Positions 44,111 to 54,091 are shown, numbered from the stretch's first letter. The stretch is 64,000 bases of DNA from Streptomyces sp. A0958 (GCF_004795035.1 NZ_SSBK01000017.1:1-64000), one strand, 5' to 3'. Notes: generated by a model from the sequence alone, not told the origin. A program made the numbers and translations.

Positions 44111-45634
44111 TTACGCGAAGCGCTGCTTCGCGCTGCCGTCGCAGGTTTGCAGCCTCAGCGGGTCGTGGGCGCCCGCCAGGGTCGCGCACAGGCCCGTCGA
44201 CGCGGCCGGGCGCAGGGTGCCCGACTGGCGGACGAACTGCTGGTTGGCGGCGCCGGAGCAGTTGTAGAGGATGAGGGCCGCGCCCGCCTTGTAGTTCACG
44301 CCCGGCACGTCCAGGCAGCGGTCGTGGCTCAGCTCGGTGCGCAGGGTCTTCGTGGCGGAGTCGTACCACCAGCCCTGGTTGCGCCCGCCGTGGCACTCCC
44401 AGCCGGTGACCCCGGTGTTGTTACGGGTGACGGAGGCGGGGGCATCCAGGCAGGTGGCCGTCGCCTCGCCGCGCAAGGGCGTGAAGACGTCGTCCCAGGC
44501 GGCCGGCTGGAGGACGGGCTGTCCGGTGCTCGCCGGGTCGGCGCAGCTCGCCTCGCGCAGGCCCGAGTTGTAGATCTGGGTCAGGCAGGAGGCGAAGGCG
44601 CCGTGGCCGGCCGCGTTCGGGTGGAAGGACTGCCGCACCGAGTTGGAGTCCGGCGGGAAGTGCGACAGGTCGATGTAGAGGCCGCGGGCCCAGGTGGACT
44701 CGCTGCACACCTCGTGGCCGTGGAAGAGCCGGGAGTTGTCGAGGTAGACGGCCCCGGTGTCGGCGGCCGCCCTGCGCATCCCGCGTTCGAAGGCGGGGAC
44801 GGCGGTGTTGCGGCCCCAGGCGGCGTCGGAGTCGTATCCGGCGCAGCCGCCGGGAAGCTTGCCGGGGAACTTCGGGTTGTCGTAGAAGTCCGGGCCGATG
44901 GGGCTCGGGTAGCCCATGACGACGAGCTTGTAGTCGCTGTCGGCGTAGCCGGCGCCGGTCATCACGGTCCGCAGGTCGCGCACGGTCTTCTCGACCTTGG
45001 GGACGAGCCCGTCGACGCGGGCCTGCCAGCCGCCCTCGTACTTGGACTGGCAGACGCCCTGGAGGAGTATCCAGCGCTCGACGCAGTCCGTCATGACGGG
45101 CCCGAACTGGAGGTCGTCGTTGGCACCCGCCACCAGCACGATCATCTTGATGCGGGTGTTGCGCGCCTTGATGGCCAGGTTGTCGCTCTGCACCAGCTCG
45201 TCGGCGTACTGCTTGGAGCCGCCGATGACGATGTTTCCGGTGTACGCGCCGGAGCACGAGACGTTGTACGTGACGTCGGCCGGAATCCCCGTGCGGTGGA
45301 TCGCGGAGTCGGGTGAGCGGTGGCACCAGTTGTCGGGGCCGTTGGTGCCCGCCTCGTACGTGCCGACGCCCTCGCCGGAGATCTCGCTGTCGCCGAGCGA
45401 GACGAGCCCGGTCTTGCGCTGGGCGAGCGGGCGCTCGGCCGGGTCGCCGTACAGCTGGGTGGCCTCCGCGGCGCGGATGGCCTCCAGTTCCGGCGACAGG
45501 GGGGTGGATGCGGTACTGGTGGTACCGGACTGGGCGGCGGTGGCCGGTCCCGCCGCCGCCATGCCGCCGAACGCCGCCGCGATGGCCGCCGCGGCTGCGA
45601 CGGTACAGCGGAGTCTGTGCCTGGTGCGCCTCAT
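44111..45634 (-). CDS. Secreted SGNH/GDSL esterase with ricin-B lectin domain
   Basis: 507 aa. A Sec signal peptide (RRTRHRLRCTVAAAAAIAAA onward, likely cut after ATAA near residue 34) is followed by an SGNH hydrolase: block I VSLGDSEISGEG with the nucleophile Ser, block III-like VLVAGANDDL (GxND), and block V SFHPNAAGHGAF (catalytic His). Residues about 385-507 form a ricin-B beta-trefoil with QxW-type repeats (NQGWWYDS, NQQFVRQSG, KQRFA). Such enzymes cleave extracellular esters on polysaccharide or lipid, with the lectin holding the polymer. Confidence 0.85.
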   Translation of the reverse strand: MRRTRHRLRCTVAAAAAIAAAFGGMAAAGPATAAQSGTTSTASTPLSPELEAIRAAEATQLYGDPAERPLAQRKTGLVSLGDSEISGEGVGTYEAGTNGPDNWCHRSPDSAIHRTGIPADVTYNVSCSGAYTGNIVIGGSKQYADELVQSDNLAIKARNTRIKMIVLVAGANDDLQFGPVMTDCVERWILLQGVCQSKYEGGWQARVDGLVPKVEKTVRDLRTVMTGAGYADSDYKLVVMGYPSPIGPDFYDNPKFPGKLPGGCAGYDSDAAWGRNTAVPAFERGMRRAAADTGAVYLDNSRLFHGHEVCSESTWARGLYIDLSHFPPDSNSVRQSFHPNAAGHGAFASCLTQIYNSGLREASCADPASTGQPVLQPAAWDDVFTPLRGEATATCLDAPASVTRNNTGVTGWECHGGRNQGWWYDSATKTLRTELSHDRCLDVPGVNYKAGAALILYNCSGAANQQFVRQSGTLRPAASTGLCATLAGAHDPLRLQTCDGSAKQRFA

Positions 45635-45742
45635 TGCGCCTCCCCGGGTTGGTGGTTACCCCCGGTATTTACTGGTCGGTAAGCGACTTGGGAATAGTTA
45701 GAACAAGACAAGTGCTCATCTTTTTCAGGAGGTTGAACGACC

Positions 45743-47143
45743 ATGGATCAGGGAACGGGCGAGAGCTACCGCGTCGAGCACGACTCGATGGGCGAGGTGA
45801 AGGTCCCCGCGGACGCGAAGTGGCGGGCCCAGACACAGCGGGCCGTGGAGAACTTCCCGGTCTCCGGGCAGCGCCTGGAGCGGGCCCACATCGAGGCCCT
45901 GGCCCGTATCAAGGCCGCCGCCGCCAAGGTCAACGCCGAGCTGGAGGTCCTGGACCCGGAGATCGCGCGGGCGGTCCAGGAGGCGGCGGAGGAGGTCGCC
46001 GAGGGGCGCTGGGACGCGCACTTCCCGGTCGACGTCTTCCAGACCGGCTCGGGTACCTCGTCGAACATGAACACCAACGAGGTGGTGGCCACGCTCGCCA
46101 CCGAACGCCTCGGCCGCGAGGTCCACCCCAACGACCACGTCAACGCCTCGCAGTCCTCCAACGACGTCTTCCCCTCCTCCATCCACATCGCCGCGACCGC
46201 CGCGGTGACCGCCGACCTGATCCCCGCCCTGGACCACCTGGCGGCCGCCCTGGAGCGCAAGTCGGACGAGTTCGCGACGGTCGTGAAGTCCGGGCGCACC
46301 CATCTGATGGACGCCACGCCCGTCACCCTCGGCCAGGAGTTCGGCGGGTACGCGGCGCAGATCCGCTACGGCGTCGAGCGGCTGCGCGCCTCACTCCCCC
46401 GCCTCGCCGAACTCCCGCTCGGCGGTACGGCGGTGGGCACCGGCATCAACACCCCGCCGGGCTTTTCCGCCGCCGTGATCGCCGAGGTGGCCCGCGTCAC
46501 CGGGCTGCCGCTCACCGAGGCCCGCGACCACTTCGAGGCGCAGGGCGCGCGGGACGGCCTGGTGGAGACCTCCGGCCAGCTCCGCACCATCGGCGTCTCG
46601 CTCACCAAGATCTGCAACGACCTGCGCTGGATGGCCTCGGGCCCGCGCACCGGACTCGCCGAGATCTCCCTCCCCGACCTCCAGCCGGGCTCCTCGATCA
46701 TGCCGGGCAAGGTCAACCCGGTCGTCCCCGAGGCGGTGCTGATGGTCGCCGCCCAGGTGACGGGGAACGACGCCACGGTCGCCGCGGCGGGCGCCGCCGG
46801 CAACTTCGAGCTGAACGTGATGCTCCCGGTCATCGCGAAGAACCTGCTGGAGTCCGTACGGCTGCTCGCCAACGCCTCCCGGCTGCTCGCGGACCGTACG
46901 GTCGACGGGATCACCGCCCACGCGGAGCGGGCCAGGGAGTACGCCGAGTCCTCGCCGTCCGTCGTCACCCCGCTGAACAAGTACATCGGCTACGAGGAGG
47001 CGGCGAAGGTCGCCAAGAAGTCCCTCGCCGAGCGCCGGACCATCCGCGAGGTGGTCCTCGAATCGGGCTACGTGGAGCGCGGCGACCTGACCGAGCAGCA
47101 GCTCGACGAGGCCCTGGACGTGCTGCGCATGACCCGCCCGTGA
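45743..47143 (+). CDS. fumC: Class II fumarate hydratase
   Basis: 466 aa homotetrameric iron-independent fumarase. It shows [60 protein letters not shown] and the superfamily signature [15 protein letters not shown] with its catalytic Ser. ATG 45743 follows AGGAGGT. A relatively AT-rich promoter region lies at about 45660-45740. Having both fumarase classes lets the cell keep the TCA cycle running when Fe-S clusters are damaged. Confidence 0.96.
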   Translation: MDQGTGESYRVEHDSMGEVKVPADAKWRAQTQRAVENFPVSGQRLERAHIEALARIKAAAAKVNAELEVLDPEIARAVQEAAEEVAEGRWDAHFPVDVFQTGSGTSSNMNTNEVVATLATERLGREVHPNDHVNASQSSNDVFPSSIHIAATAAVTADLIPALDHLAAALERKSDEFATVVKSGRTHLMDATPVTLGQEFGGYAAQIRYGVERLRASLPRLAELPLGGTAVGTGINTPPGFSAAVIAEVARVTGLPLTEARDHFEAQGARDGLVETSGQLRTIGVSLTKICNDLRWMASGPRTGLAEISLPDLQPGSSIMPGKVNPVVPEAVLMVAAQVTGNDATVAAAGAAGNFELNVMLPVIAKNLLESVRLLANASRLLADRTVDGITAHAERAREYAESSPSVVTPLNKYIGYEEAAKVAKKSLAERRTIREVVLESGYVERGDLTEQQLDEALDVLRMTRP

Positions 47144-47187
47144 TGTGCGTCGCTGCGGGGCGGGGCCACGCTCACTAAGATCTCTCC

Positions 47188-47895
47188 ATGACAGGTAGCG
47201 GAGAGATCGAGCGCTGGGCGCCGGGTGATCAGATCCTGTGGCGCTACCGGGGCAACGGCCCCCGGCGGCCGGATTCCGCCGCGCATCCGTTCCACATCTG
47301 CCGCCCCGTCACGGTCGTCCAGGACACCGAGGAACTGCTCGCGGTCTGGGTGGCGCCCGGCACCGAGTGCGTCAAGCCGGTCCTGGCCGACGGCACCGAC
47401 GTGCACGCCGAACCGCTCGCCACCCGGTACACCGCCCCGCGCACCACCGCCCGCTCGGCCTGGCTGGGCAACGGGGTGCTGAAGCTGGCCGGGCCCGGCG
47501 AGCCCTGGTCGGTCTGGCTGTTCTGGGAGCGCGGCTGGCAGTTCCGCAGCTGGTACGTCAACCTGGAGGAGCCGCGCACCCGGTGGGCCGGCGGGGTCGA
47601 CTCCGAGGACCACTTCCTCGACATCTCGGTCTACCCGGACCGCAGCTGGCTCTGGCGCGACGAGGACGAGTTCGAGCAGGCCCAGCGGGTCGGCCTGATC
47701 ACGCCGGACGTGGCGGACCGGGTGCGGGCGGCGGGGCGCGCGGCGGTCGGGCTGATCCGGGACTGGGCCGCGCCGTTCCGGGACGGCTGGGAGGACTGGC
47801 GGCCCGATCCGGCGTGGCGGGTGCCCGAACTGCCGGACGACTGGGACCGCCGGCCGGATGGTTCGGACCGCACGCCTTCCGCCATGCCGTCGTGA
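47188..47895 (+). CDS. DUF402 domain-containing protein
   Basis: 235 aa. PGDQILWRYRGNG, RPVTVVQDTEELLAVWVAPG and WFWERGWQFRSWYVNLEEP-like text (LFWERGWQFRSWYVNL), then ISVYPDRSWLWRDEDEFEQA match DUF402 of actinobacteria; related proteins act on nucleoside di/triphosphates, but activity here is unproven. ATG 47188. It lies 44 bp after fumC on the same strand. Confidence 0.85.
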   Translation: MTGSGEIERWAPGDQILWRYRGNGPRRPDSAAHPFHICRPVTVVQDTEELLAVWVAPGTECVKPVLADGTDVHAEPLATRYTAPRTTARSAWLGNGVLKLAGPGEPWSVWLFWERGWQFRSWYVNLEEPRTRWAGGVDSEDHFLDISVYPDRSWLWRDEDEFEQAQRVGLITPDVADRVRAAGRAAVGLIRDWAAPFRDGWEDWRPDPAWRVPELPDDWDRRPDGSDRTPSAMPS

Positions 47896-48280
47896 GACCC
47901 TTGATGCACCCCAGGGGGGCAAACGTAGGATCGTCCCGAGAAGAGCGGCTCGGCCCCAACCGGCAGGCGGGGTTCAGGACCTGACCGTGAGTCATCGGCT
48001 CGTCGCACAGACCGCAGCCCTCATGGACCGCATCGGCGCCACGAGTCGACGAGTTGCCCGCACCGCATGAGCCACGACGAGGGGGTGGAGACGTGTCCGC
48101 TGTCCGCTGCCGCCCCGTCGGAAACGTTGTCATCGGCATCCCGCGCAGACATCAGGTTTCGGCCCCGAGTTCCGGGGCAGGCGATGTCAGCCGTTGTTAT
48201 TGCCGCTCCTGCCGGGGCACAGTAGCGCCCCACAAGGTGATTGCCTCATACAACCGGCCCGGACGGACGGAACCCCACGC
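47896..48280. other. Non-coding region before the phosphatase gene
   Basis: About 385 bp without a supportable gene; short frames here lack family features. It probably contains the promoter and leader of the SpoIIE phosphatase gene. A small inverted pair (GGCCCCGAG/TTCCGGGGC) occurs near 48158-48180. Confidence 0.4.
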
Positions 48281-50170
48281 GTGACGGAGCACTCCACCTC
48301 CCACGAAGGCCGGCAGCCTCTCGCCGCCCGGCCGCAGGAACGCACCCGGCCGCGGCAGCGGGACGCCGCCGTGGCGGCCGCCGCTGCCGCGACGGCGATC
48401 CCGGCCCCGGCCAAGGGCCCCGGCCCCTCGGGGCCCGACCCACAGGCGGCGACGCGGCGCGAGGGCGACCGGCTGCGCTTCGTGGGGGCCGCGACCCGGC
48501 GGATCGCCCGGGGCATAGACCTGGACGAGATCGTGCTGGGGCTGTGCCGGGCCAGCGTGCCGACGTTCTCCGACGCCATACTCGTCTACCTCCGCGACCC
48601 GCTGCCCGTCGGCGACGAGCGGCCCGTCACCCCGTTCGTACTGCGGCTGCGCCGCTCGGACCGGCTGCGGCTGACGGAGGAGGAGACCGAGAGCCTGCCG
48701 GAGACCGAGCGGCTGCGGCTGCCCGCCGTCGACCCGCAGGCCGATCTGATGCCCGCCGCCGAGCTGTGCGAGGTCCAGGCCGGGAGCGCGCTCGCCGAGG
48801 TGCTGCGCGGGGTGCGCCCGGTCTTCGGCGACTCCGCGGCGGCCCGCGTCGCGCTGCCCGAACTGCTCGGCGCCGACCGCACGGTGCCGTCCGGGCACCG
48901 GGTGATCCTGGCCCCGCTGCGCGGCCGCCGGCGGGTGATCGGGGCGGCGGTCTTCCTGCGCGGCGCCGAACGCCTGCCGTTCGAGGCCAACGACCTGCTG
49001 GTGGCGGCCCAGCTGGCGACGCACACCGCGCTCGGCATCGACAAGGCGGTGCTCTACGGGCGCGAGGCCTACATCGCCGACGAGTTGCAGCGCACGATGC
49101 TTCCCGACTCGCTCCCCCAGCCCACCGGCGTCAAACTCGCCTCGCGCTACCTCCCGGCCGCCGAGACGGCCCGGGTCGGCGGCGACTGGTACGACGCGAT
49201 CCCGCTGCCCGGCAGCCGGGTCGCCCTCGTCGTCGGCGACGTCATGGGCCACTCCATGACCTCCGCCGCGATCATGGGCCAGCTGCGCACCACCGCCCAG
49301 ACCCTGGCCGGGCTCGACCTGCCCCCGCAGGAGGTGCTGCACCACCTGGACGAGCAGGCGCAGCGGCTCGGCAGCGACCGCATGGCCACCTGCCTGTACG
49401 CGGTGTACGACCCCGTCGCGCACCGCATCACCGTCGCCAACGCCGGCCACCCGCCGCCCGTCCTGCTCCACCTGGGCGGCCGCGCGGAGGTGCTGCGGGT
49501 GCCCCCGGGCGCACCGATCGGCGTCGGCGGGGTGGACTTCGAGGCGGTCGAGCTGGACGCCCCGGCCGGCGCGACGCTGCTGCTGTACACCGACGGCCTG
49601 GTCGAGTCGCGGCTGCGGGACGTGTGGACGGGCATCGAGCTGCTGCGCGAACGGCTCGCCACCACGGCCCGGCTGACCGGCCCGGACCACTCGCCGCCGC
49701 TGGAGGCCCTGTGCGACGACGTGCTGGACATGCTGGGCCCCGGCGACCGTGACGACGACATCGCGCTGCTGGCCGCCCGCTTCGACGGGATCGCGCCGAG
49801 CGACGTCGCGTACTGGTTCCTGGAGCCGGACGACTCCGCCCCCGGCCGGGCCCGCCGACTGGCCCGCAGGGCGCTCGGCCGCTGGGGCCTGGACGAGCTC
49901 TCGGACTCGGTGGAGCTCCTGATCAGCGAGGTGGTCACCAACGCCGTGCGGTACGCGGAGCGGCCGGTGACCCTGCGCCTGCTGCGCACGGACACGCTGC
50001 GCTGCGAGGTGGGCGACGACTCCCCGCAGCTGCCCCGCCAGCGCCGGGCCCGCGACATGGACGAGAACGGGCGCGGCCTGTTCCTGGTCAACCGCCTCGC
50101 CAGGCGCTGGGGCGCGACCCGACTGTCGACCGGCAAGGTCGTGTGGTTCGAGATGCCGGTGCGCGGGTAG
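48281..50170 (+). CDS. SpoIIE-type serine phosphatase with GAF and anti-sigma-like kinase domain
   Basis: About 629 aa. The N-terminal 65 residues are alanine/proline-rich. A GAF-like sensor spans about 70-265 (GIDLDEIVLGLCRASVPTFS). The PP2C/SpoIIE domain spans about 275-480, with metal-binding GGDWYDAIPLPG, VGDVMGHSMTSAA and DDDIALLAARF. A C-terminal HATPase_c domain (about 500-625, ELLISEVVTNAVRYAE as N-box, ENGRGLFLVNRLAR) resembles RsbW. Such proteins both dephosphorylate anti-anti-sigma factors and bind them or sigma factors. GTG 48281 is chosen because the upstream in-frame part is not conserved-looking. Confidence 0.88.
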   Translation: MTEHSTSHEGRQPLAARPQERTRPRQRDAAVAAAAAATAIPAPAKGPGPSGPDPQAATRREGDRLRFVGAATRRIARGIDLDEIVLGLCRASVPTFSDAILVYLRDPLPVGDERPVTPFVLRLRRSDRLRLTEEETESLPETERLRLPAVDPQADLMPAAELCEVQAGSALAEVLRGVRPVFGDSAAARVALPELLGADRTVPSGHRVILAPLRGRRRVIGAAVFLRGAERLPFEANDLLVAAQLATHTALGIDKAVLYGREAYIADELQRTMLPDSLPQPTGVKLASRYLPAAETARVGGDWYDAIPLPGSRVALVVGDVMGHSMTSAAIMGQLRTTAQTLAGLDLPPQEVLHHLDEQAQRLGSDRMATCLYAVYDPVAHRITVANAGHPPPVLLHLGGRAEVLRVPPGAPIGVGGVDFEAVELDAPAGATLLLYTDGLVESRLRDVWTGIELLRERLATTARLTGPDHSPPLEALCDDVLDMLGPGDRDDDIALLAARFDGIAPSDVAYWFLEPDDSAPGRARRLARRALGRWGLDELSDSVELLISEVVTNAVRYAERPVTLRLLRTDTLRCEVGDDSPQLPRQRRARDMDENGRGLFLVNRLARRWGATRLSTGKVVWFEMPVRG

Positions 50171-50182
50171 CGCGCCCAGCAC

Positions 50183-50234
50183 GCCGGAACGGGCGGTGTA
50201 CGAGGATTCCTCCTCGTACACCGCCCGTTCCGGC
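50183..50234. terminator. Perfect 24-bp hairpin between convergent genes
   Basis: GCCGGAACGGGCGGTGTACG plus AGGA, loop TTCC, then the exact reverse complement. It is the strongest hairpin in the window, between the SpoIIE phosphatase and the penicillin-binding protein, and must stop transcription from both sides. Confidence 0.8.
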
Positions 50235-50259
50235 TGTCGGGACCTGGACGGTCAGGGCG

Positions 50260-52539
50260 TCATCGCTCGTCGCTGTTGTCCGGCCGGTTGTCCCCGGAGA
50301 GGTCCGGCAGCTCGATGGTGGCCGAGGGGTCCGGTTCCGTCGACGGGCCGGGGGGCGGCTCGCTCGACGGGTCGCCCGAGGGCGAGGCGGGCGGTGAGCT
50401 CGGCGGGGCCTCGCTGGACGGGGGCGGCTCGGAGGACGGGGTGTCGTCGGACGGTTCGCCCGAGGGCGTGGGGTCCTTGGACGCCGAGGTGCTGGGGGAC
50501 GCCGAGTGGGACTCGGGCGGCGGACTGACGGCGGCGCCCATGTCGGTGTCGAGGTCGAACTTGCTGGCCTTGCCGACGGAGTGCCCCATGTAGTCGGCCC
50601 AGATCTCGGCCGGGAAGCCACCACCGTTGACGCGGCCGCCGCCGCCGGCGCCCTGGAGGGTCACCTGCGCGTTCTTCTTGATCTTCTTGCCGTCGTCGCC
50701 GGTGCGGTCGAAGGCGGCCTCGCCGAACAGACCGACCGAGGTGACCAGGTCGGGGGTGTAGCCGGTGAACCAGGCCGACTTGTTGTCGTCGGAGGTTCCG
50801 GTCTTGCCGGCGATGTCCCGGTCGGAGAGCCCCTCCGCGTTGCGGACCGATCCGCGGGCCGTACCGTCGTCGACCACACCGGTCAGCACGGACGTCACGG
50901 AGTCCGCCGCCTGGCGGGAGATCACCTGCTCGCCGATCGCGTCGGGCATCTTCAGCGGCTCGTCGCCCTGGTGCACCGCGGACTTCACGATCTGCGGGGT
51001 GACCTTCTTGCCGTGGTTGTCGAACGTGGCGTAGATCCCGGCCATCTCCAGCGGGCTCGCGCCCATGGAGCCGAGGGTCTGCGCCGGTACGGCCTGCAGC
51101 CCCTCCACGTCCATGCCGAGCTTGCCGGCGGTCTCCATCACCTTGTCCATGCCGACGTCCACGCCCATCTGCGCGAAGGCGGAGTTGATGGACTTGTTCA
51201 TCGCGGTCTGGACGGTGACCTGGCCGTAGTTCTGGTCGTCCTCGTTCTCCGGGGCGAAGTATCTGTCGCTGCCGACGACCGGGCGCTTGCTGGTGCCGTC
51301 GTAGCGGGTGTTCGCGGTGATCTGCTCGCCGTCCTGCGTCTTCGACTTCTGGTCGAGGGCGGCGGCGAGGATGACGGGCTTGAAGGTGGAGGCGGGCTGG
51401 TAGTCCTTGCGGCCGGCGTTCGATATCCAGTGCTCGTTCTGGCCGCGTCCGCCGTACAGGGCGAGCACCGCGCCGGTCTTCCGGTCGACCGAGACGGCGC
51501 CGGCCTGGATGTCCTGGTCGAGCTTGCGCTTCTTGGTGTCCAGCTTGTCGATCAGCTTGGTCTCGACCGACTTCTCCAGCTGCTGCTGCTTCTTCTTGTC
51601 GATGTTGACGGTGATCGTCCAGCCGCCGAGGTCGAACTGCTCGCCGCTGATGCCCAGCTGCTTGAGCACCGCCTGGCGGGCCATGTCGACGATGTACCCC
51701 TTCTGGCCGGCCGTCCCGTTCAGCGGCTTGGGGTCGCGCGGCACGGGGAACGTCAGCTTCTGGCGCTTCGCGGGGTCGAGCCAGCCCTCCCCGACCATGT
51801 TGTTCAGCGTGTACGCCCAGCGCTCCTTGACGAGTGCCTTGCCCTTCGGTCCCGCGACGGCCCAGTCGTACTGGCTCGGCGCCTGGAGCAGCGCGGCGAG
51901 GTAGGCGCCCTGGGAGACGTCGAGGTCCTTGGCGTCCACGCCGTAGTACGCCTGCGCCGCGGCCTGGATGCCGTAGGCGCCCCGGCCGTAGTAGCTGGTG
52001 TTGATGTACCCGGCGAGGATCTCCTTCTTGCTCCTCTTCTGGTCCACCTTCAGCGAGATGACCAGTTCCTTGAGCTTCCGGGTGACCGTCTGGTCCTGCT
52101 CCAGGTAGTAGTTCTTGACGTACTGCTGGGTGATGGTCGAGCCGCCCTGCTTGCCCTTGCCCGAGAGGGTGTTGATCAGGCCGCGCGCGGTGCCCTTGAA
52201 GTCGACGCCGTGGTCGTCGTAGAAGGACTTGTTCTCGGCGGCGACGAAGGTGTCCTGGACCTCCTTGGGCACCTCCGAGAGGCTCACGATCTCGCGGTTG
52301 ACCTCGCCGGTCCTGGCCAGCAGGCTGCCGTCGGCGTACTTGTAGACGTTGGACTGCAGCTTGGCCTGGGCGTTGCCCTCGGGCACGTCCACGAGCATGT
52401 AGAGCACGGCGAAGGCGCCCATGCCCAGAAGGACCACCCCGAAGGCAGTGCCCAGTAGTTTGCGCCAGGTGAAGAGTCTGCGTATGCCGCCGCTCTTCGC
52501 AGCCCGCCGCTGGGCTCGTCGCGCATCCGCTCGACCCAT
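50260..52539 (-). CDS. Class A penicillin-binding protein (transglycosylase/transpeptidase)
   Basis: 759 aa, anchored by one helix (LLGTAFGVVLLGMGAFAVLY, about 28-50). The GT51 domain has AAENKSFYDDHGVDFKGTAR and GGSTITQQYVKNYYLEQ with catalytic Glu. The transpeptidase has SxxK in QPASTFKPVILAAALD, SxN in NKSINSAFAQMG and KTG in AGKTGTSDDNKSAWF. The C-terminal 100 residues are Ser/Pro/Glu-rich and disordered. ATG 52539 with GGGAGC upstream; the longer frame is upstream non-coding. It polymerises and cross-links peptidoglycan outside the membrane. Confidence 0.93.
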   Translation of the reverse strand: MGRADARRAQRRAAKSGGIRRLFTWRKLLGTAFGVVLLGMGAFAVLYMLVDVPEGNAQAKLQSNVYKYADGSLLARTGEVNREIVSLSEVPKEVQDTFVAAENKSFYDDHGVDFKGTARGLINTLSGKGKQGGSTITQQYVKNYYLEQDQTVTRKLKELVISLKVDQKRSKKEILAGYINTSYYGRGAYGIQAAAQAYYGVDAKDLDVSQGAYLAALLQAPSQYDWAVAGPKGKALVKERWAYTLNNMVGEGWLDPAKRQKLTFPVPRDPKPLNGTAGQKGYIVDMARQAVLKQLGISGEQFDLGGWTITVNIDKKKQQQLEKSVETKLIDKLDTKKRKLDQDIQAGAVSVDRKTGAVLALYGGRGQNEHWISNAGRKDYQPASTFKPVILAAALDQKSKTQDGEQITANTRYDGTSKRPVVGSDRYFAPENEDDQNYGQVTVQTAMNKSINSAFAQMGVDVGMDKVMETAGKLGMDVEGLQAVPAQTLGSMGASPLEMAGIYATFDNHGKKVTPQIVKSAVHQGDEPLKMPDAIGEQVISRQAADSVTSVLTGVVDDGTARGSVRNAEGLSDRDIAGKTGTSDDNKSAWFTGYTPDLVTSVGLFGEAAFDRTGDDGKKIKKNAQVTLQGAGGGGRVNGGGFPAEIWADYMGHSVGKASKFDLDTDMGAAVSPPPESHSASPSTSASKDPTPSGEPSDDTPSSEPPPSSEAPPSSPPASPSGDPSSEPPPGPSTEPDPSATIELPDLSGDNRPDNSDER

Positions 52540-52708
52540 CGCTTGGTTGCTCCCGTTTCTCTGCTCGGCCGGATCAGCTCGGACCTGCCAGCTAACACCG
52601 TTGGCAAGCCCGGAAAGCAGGCGTTCCGATGTTTTACGGACGTGAGAATCAGCACCCGCTCCCTGTGGAACCGACTCCTGAGGGGTGCGCAAGGTTGCGA
52701 AAACCAGT

Positions 52709-52724
52709 AATGTGGAATCACATT
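52709..52724. promoter_or_regulatory. AATGTG-n4-CACATT inverted repeat before the SPFH gene
   Basis: A perfect 6-4-6 palindrome in an AT-richer patch, 38 bp before the SPFH start and 170 bp from the divergent penicillin-binding protein start. It could be an operator or overlap the promoter. No matching regulator is adjacent. Confidence 0.35.
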
Positions 52725-52761
52725 GCTAGCGACCGGCTAGCCACACACCACGGGGGCTCCC

Positions 52762-53733
52762 ATGACCGATCCGCTCGACCGGAACACCGAGACCCAGCCG
52801 ACGGCCGACCTGACGCCGGACGCCCCGGACATGCCGGAACCGCAGGTCCGGGAGACGAGGGCGCACAGCATCGCGGGCGGCCTCGGGCTGCTGCTGACCG
52901 TGCTGGGGGTGATCGCCGGCATCGCACTCGCCATCGTCGGGGGCGTCATCGGATCGGACGGGAACAACGCGGTGGGCATCCCGCTGTGCATCCTGGGCAT
53001 CCTGCTCGCCATCGTCTCGTTCTTCTGCATGGGCGGTGTGAAGATGGTCGCACCGGGCGAGGCGAGGGTCATCCAGCTGTTCGGCCGGTACGTGGGCACC
53101 ATCCGCACCGACGGCCTGCGCTGGGTCAACCCGCTGACCTCCAGCCGCAAGATCTCCACCCGCGTCCGCAACCACGAGACCGCCGTCCTCAAGGTCAACG
53201 ACGCCTACGGCAACCCCATCGAGCTCGCCGCGATCGTCGTGTGGAAGGTCGAGGACACCGCGCAGGCCCTCTTCGAGGTGGACGACTTCCTGGAGTTCGT
53301 CGCCACCCAGACCGAGGCCGCCGTCCGGCACATCGCCATCGAGTACCCGTACGACGCCCACGAGGAGGGCGGCCTGTCGCTGCGGGGCAACGCCGAGGAG
53401 ATCACCGAGAAGCTGGCCGTGGAGCTGACGGCCCGGGTGCAGGCGGCGGGCGTGCGGATCATCGAGTCCCGCTTCAGCCACCTCGCGTACGCCCCCGAGA
53501 TCGCCTCCGCGATGCTCCAGCGCCAGCAGGCCGGTGCGGTCGTCGCGGCCCGGCAGCAGATCGTGGAGGGCGCGGTCGGCATGGTCGAGATGGCGCTGAC
53601 CCGGATCGCCGAGCAGGACATCGTGGAGCTGGACTCCGAGCGCAAGGCCGCCATGGTGAGCAATCTGATGGTGGTCCTGTGCGGTGACCGCGCCGCCCAG
53701 CCGGTCCTCAATACGGGCTCGCTCTACCAGTGA
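52762..53733 (+). CDS. SPFH (stomatin/flotillin-like) membrane protein
   Basis: 323 aa. Two membrane helices ([20 protein letters not shown], about 44-66, and [20 protein letters not shown], about 74-94) precede an SPFH domain ([20 protein letters not shown], then [40 protein letters not shown]) and a coiled-coil end ([20 protein letters not shown]). Such proteins scaffold membrane microdomains or membrane proteases. ATG 52762. Its stop overlaps the start of the ribbon-helix-helix gene, so they are coupled. Confidence 0.88.
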   Translation: MTDPLDRNTETQPTADLTPDAPDMPEPQVRETRAHSIAGGLGLLLTVLGVIAGIALAIVGGVIGSDGNNAVGIPLCILGILLAIVSFFCMGGVKMVAPGEARVIQLFGRYVGTIRTDGLRWVNPLTSSRKISTRVRNHETAVLKVNDAYGNPIELAAIVVWKVEDTAQALFEVDDFLEFVATQTEAAVRHIAIEYPYDAHEEGGLSLRGNAEEITEKLAVELTARVQAAGVRIIESRFSHLAYAPEIASAMLQRQQAGAVVAARQQIVEGAVGMVEMALTRIAEQDIVELDSERKAAMVSNLMVVLCGDRAAQPVLNTGSLYQ

Positions 53734-53987
53734 CCGAAGAGAGCGCCGGGGAGGCACCGCGGCCCCGGTCGCGGCAGCGCAAGCAGATGCTGCTGCGGCT
53801 GGACCCCGTCGTGCACGACGCGCTGGCCCGCTGGGCGTCGGACGAGCTGCGCAGCGCCAACGCGCAGATCGAGTTCCTGCTGCGGCGGGCGCTGGGCGAG
53901 GCGGGGCGGCTGCCGGGCGGGGCCGCACCGATACCGCGCCGGGGGCGCCCTCCCAAGGAAGCCCAGGAGCCACCGGGCGAAGATTGA
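53730..53987 (+). CDS. Ribbon-helix-helix (Arc-like) small protein
   Basis: 85 aa. RQRKQMLLRLDPVVHDALAR and SANAQIEFLLRRALGEAG form the strand-helix-helix of Arc/MetJ-type DNA-binding proteins; the ends are basic, proline-rich and flexible. GTG 53730 overlaps the SPFH gene's TGA (GTGA). The pairing with SPFH suggests a regulator of that gene or a protein-protein adaptor; there is no toxin-like gene adjacent, so it is not an obvious antitoxin. Confidence 0.8.
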   Translation: MTEESAGEAPRPRSRQRKQMLLRLDPVVHDALARWASDELRSANAQIEFLLRRALGEAGRLPGGAAPIPRRGRPPKEAQEPPGED

Positions 53988-53993
53988 GACGCC

Positions 53994-54021
53994 AAGGCCC
54001 GTCCCGCGAGGGGCGGGCCTT
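53994..54021 (+). terminator. Hairpin after the ribbon-helix-helix gene
   Basis: AAGGCCCGTCCC, loop GCGA, GGGGCGGGCCTT: 12 bp with one G-U pair, followed by TTGAC. It ends the SPFH operon 7 bp after the stop. Confidence 0.65.
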
Positions 54022-54051
54022 TGACGTGCGCCGTTCAGGTGTACCCCCCGC

Positions 54052-54072
54052 GTATACACGGCAGGTATACAC
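54052..54072. promoter_or_regulatory. GTATACAC direct repeats before padR, likely operator
   Basis: GTATACAC occurs at 54052-54059 and 54065-54072, 13 bp apart; GTATAC is itself palindromic. They lie 20-40 bp before the PadR start. PadR proteins commonly repress their own operon from such sites, so this is probably its operator. Confidence 0.55.
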
Positions 54073-54091
54073 ACCATGTAGAGTGCCGGTC

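Noticed and set aside
53730-53987. Antitoxin of a type II toxin-antitoxin pair
   Set aside because: No small toxin-like gene is adjacent; the neighbours are SPFH (coupled) and, beyond a terminator, padR.
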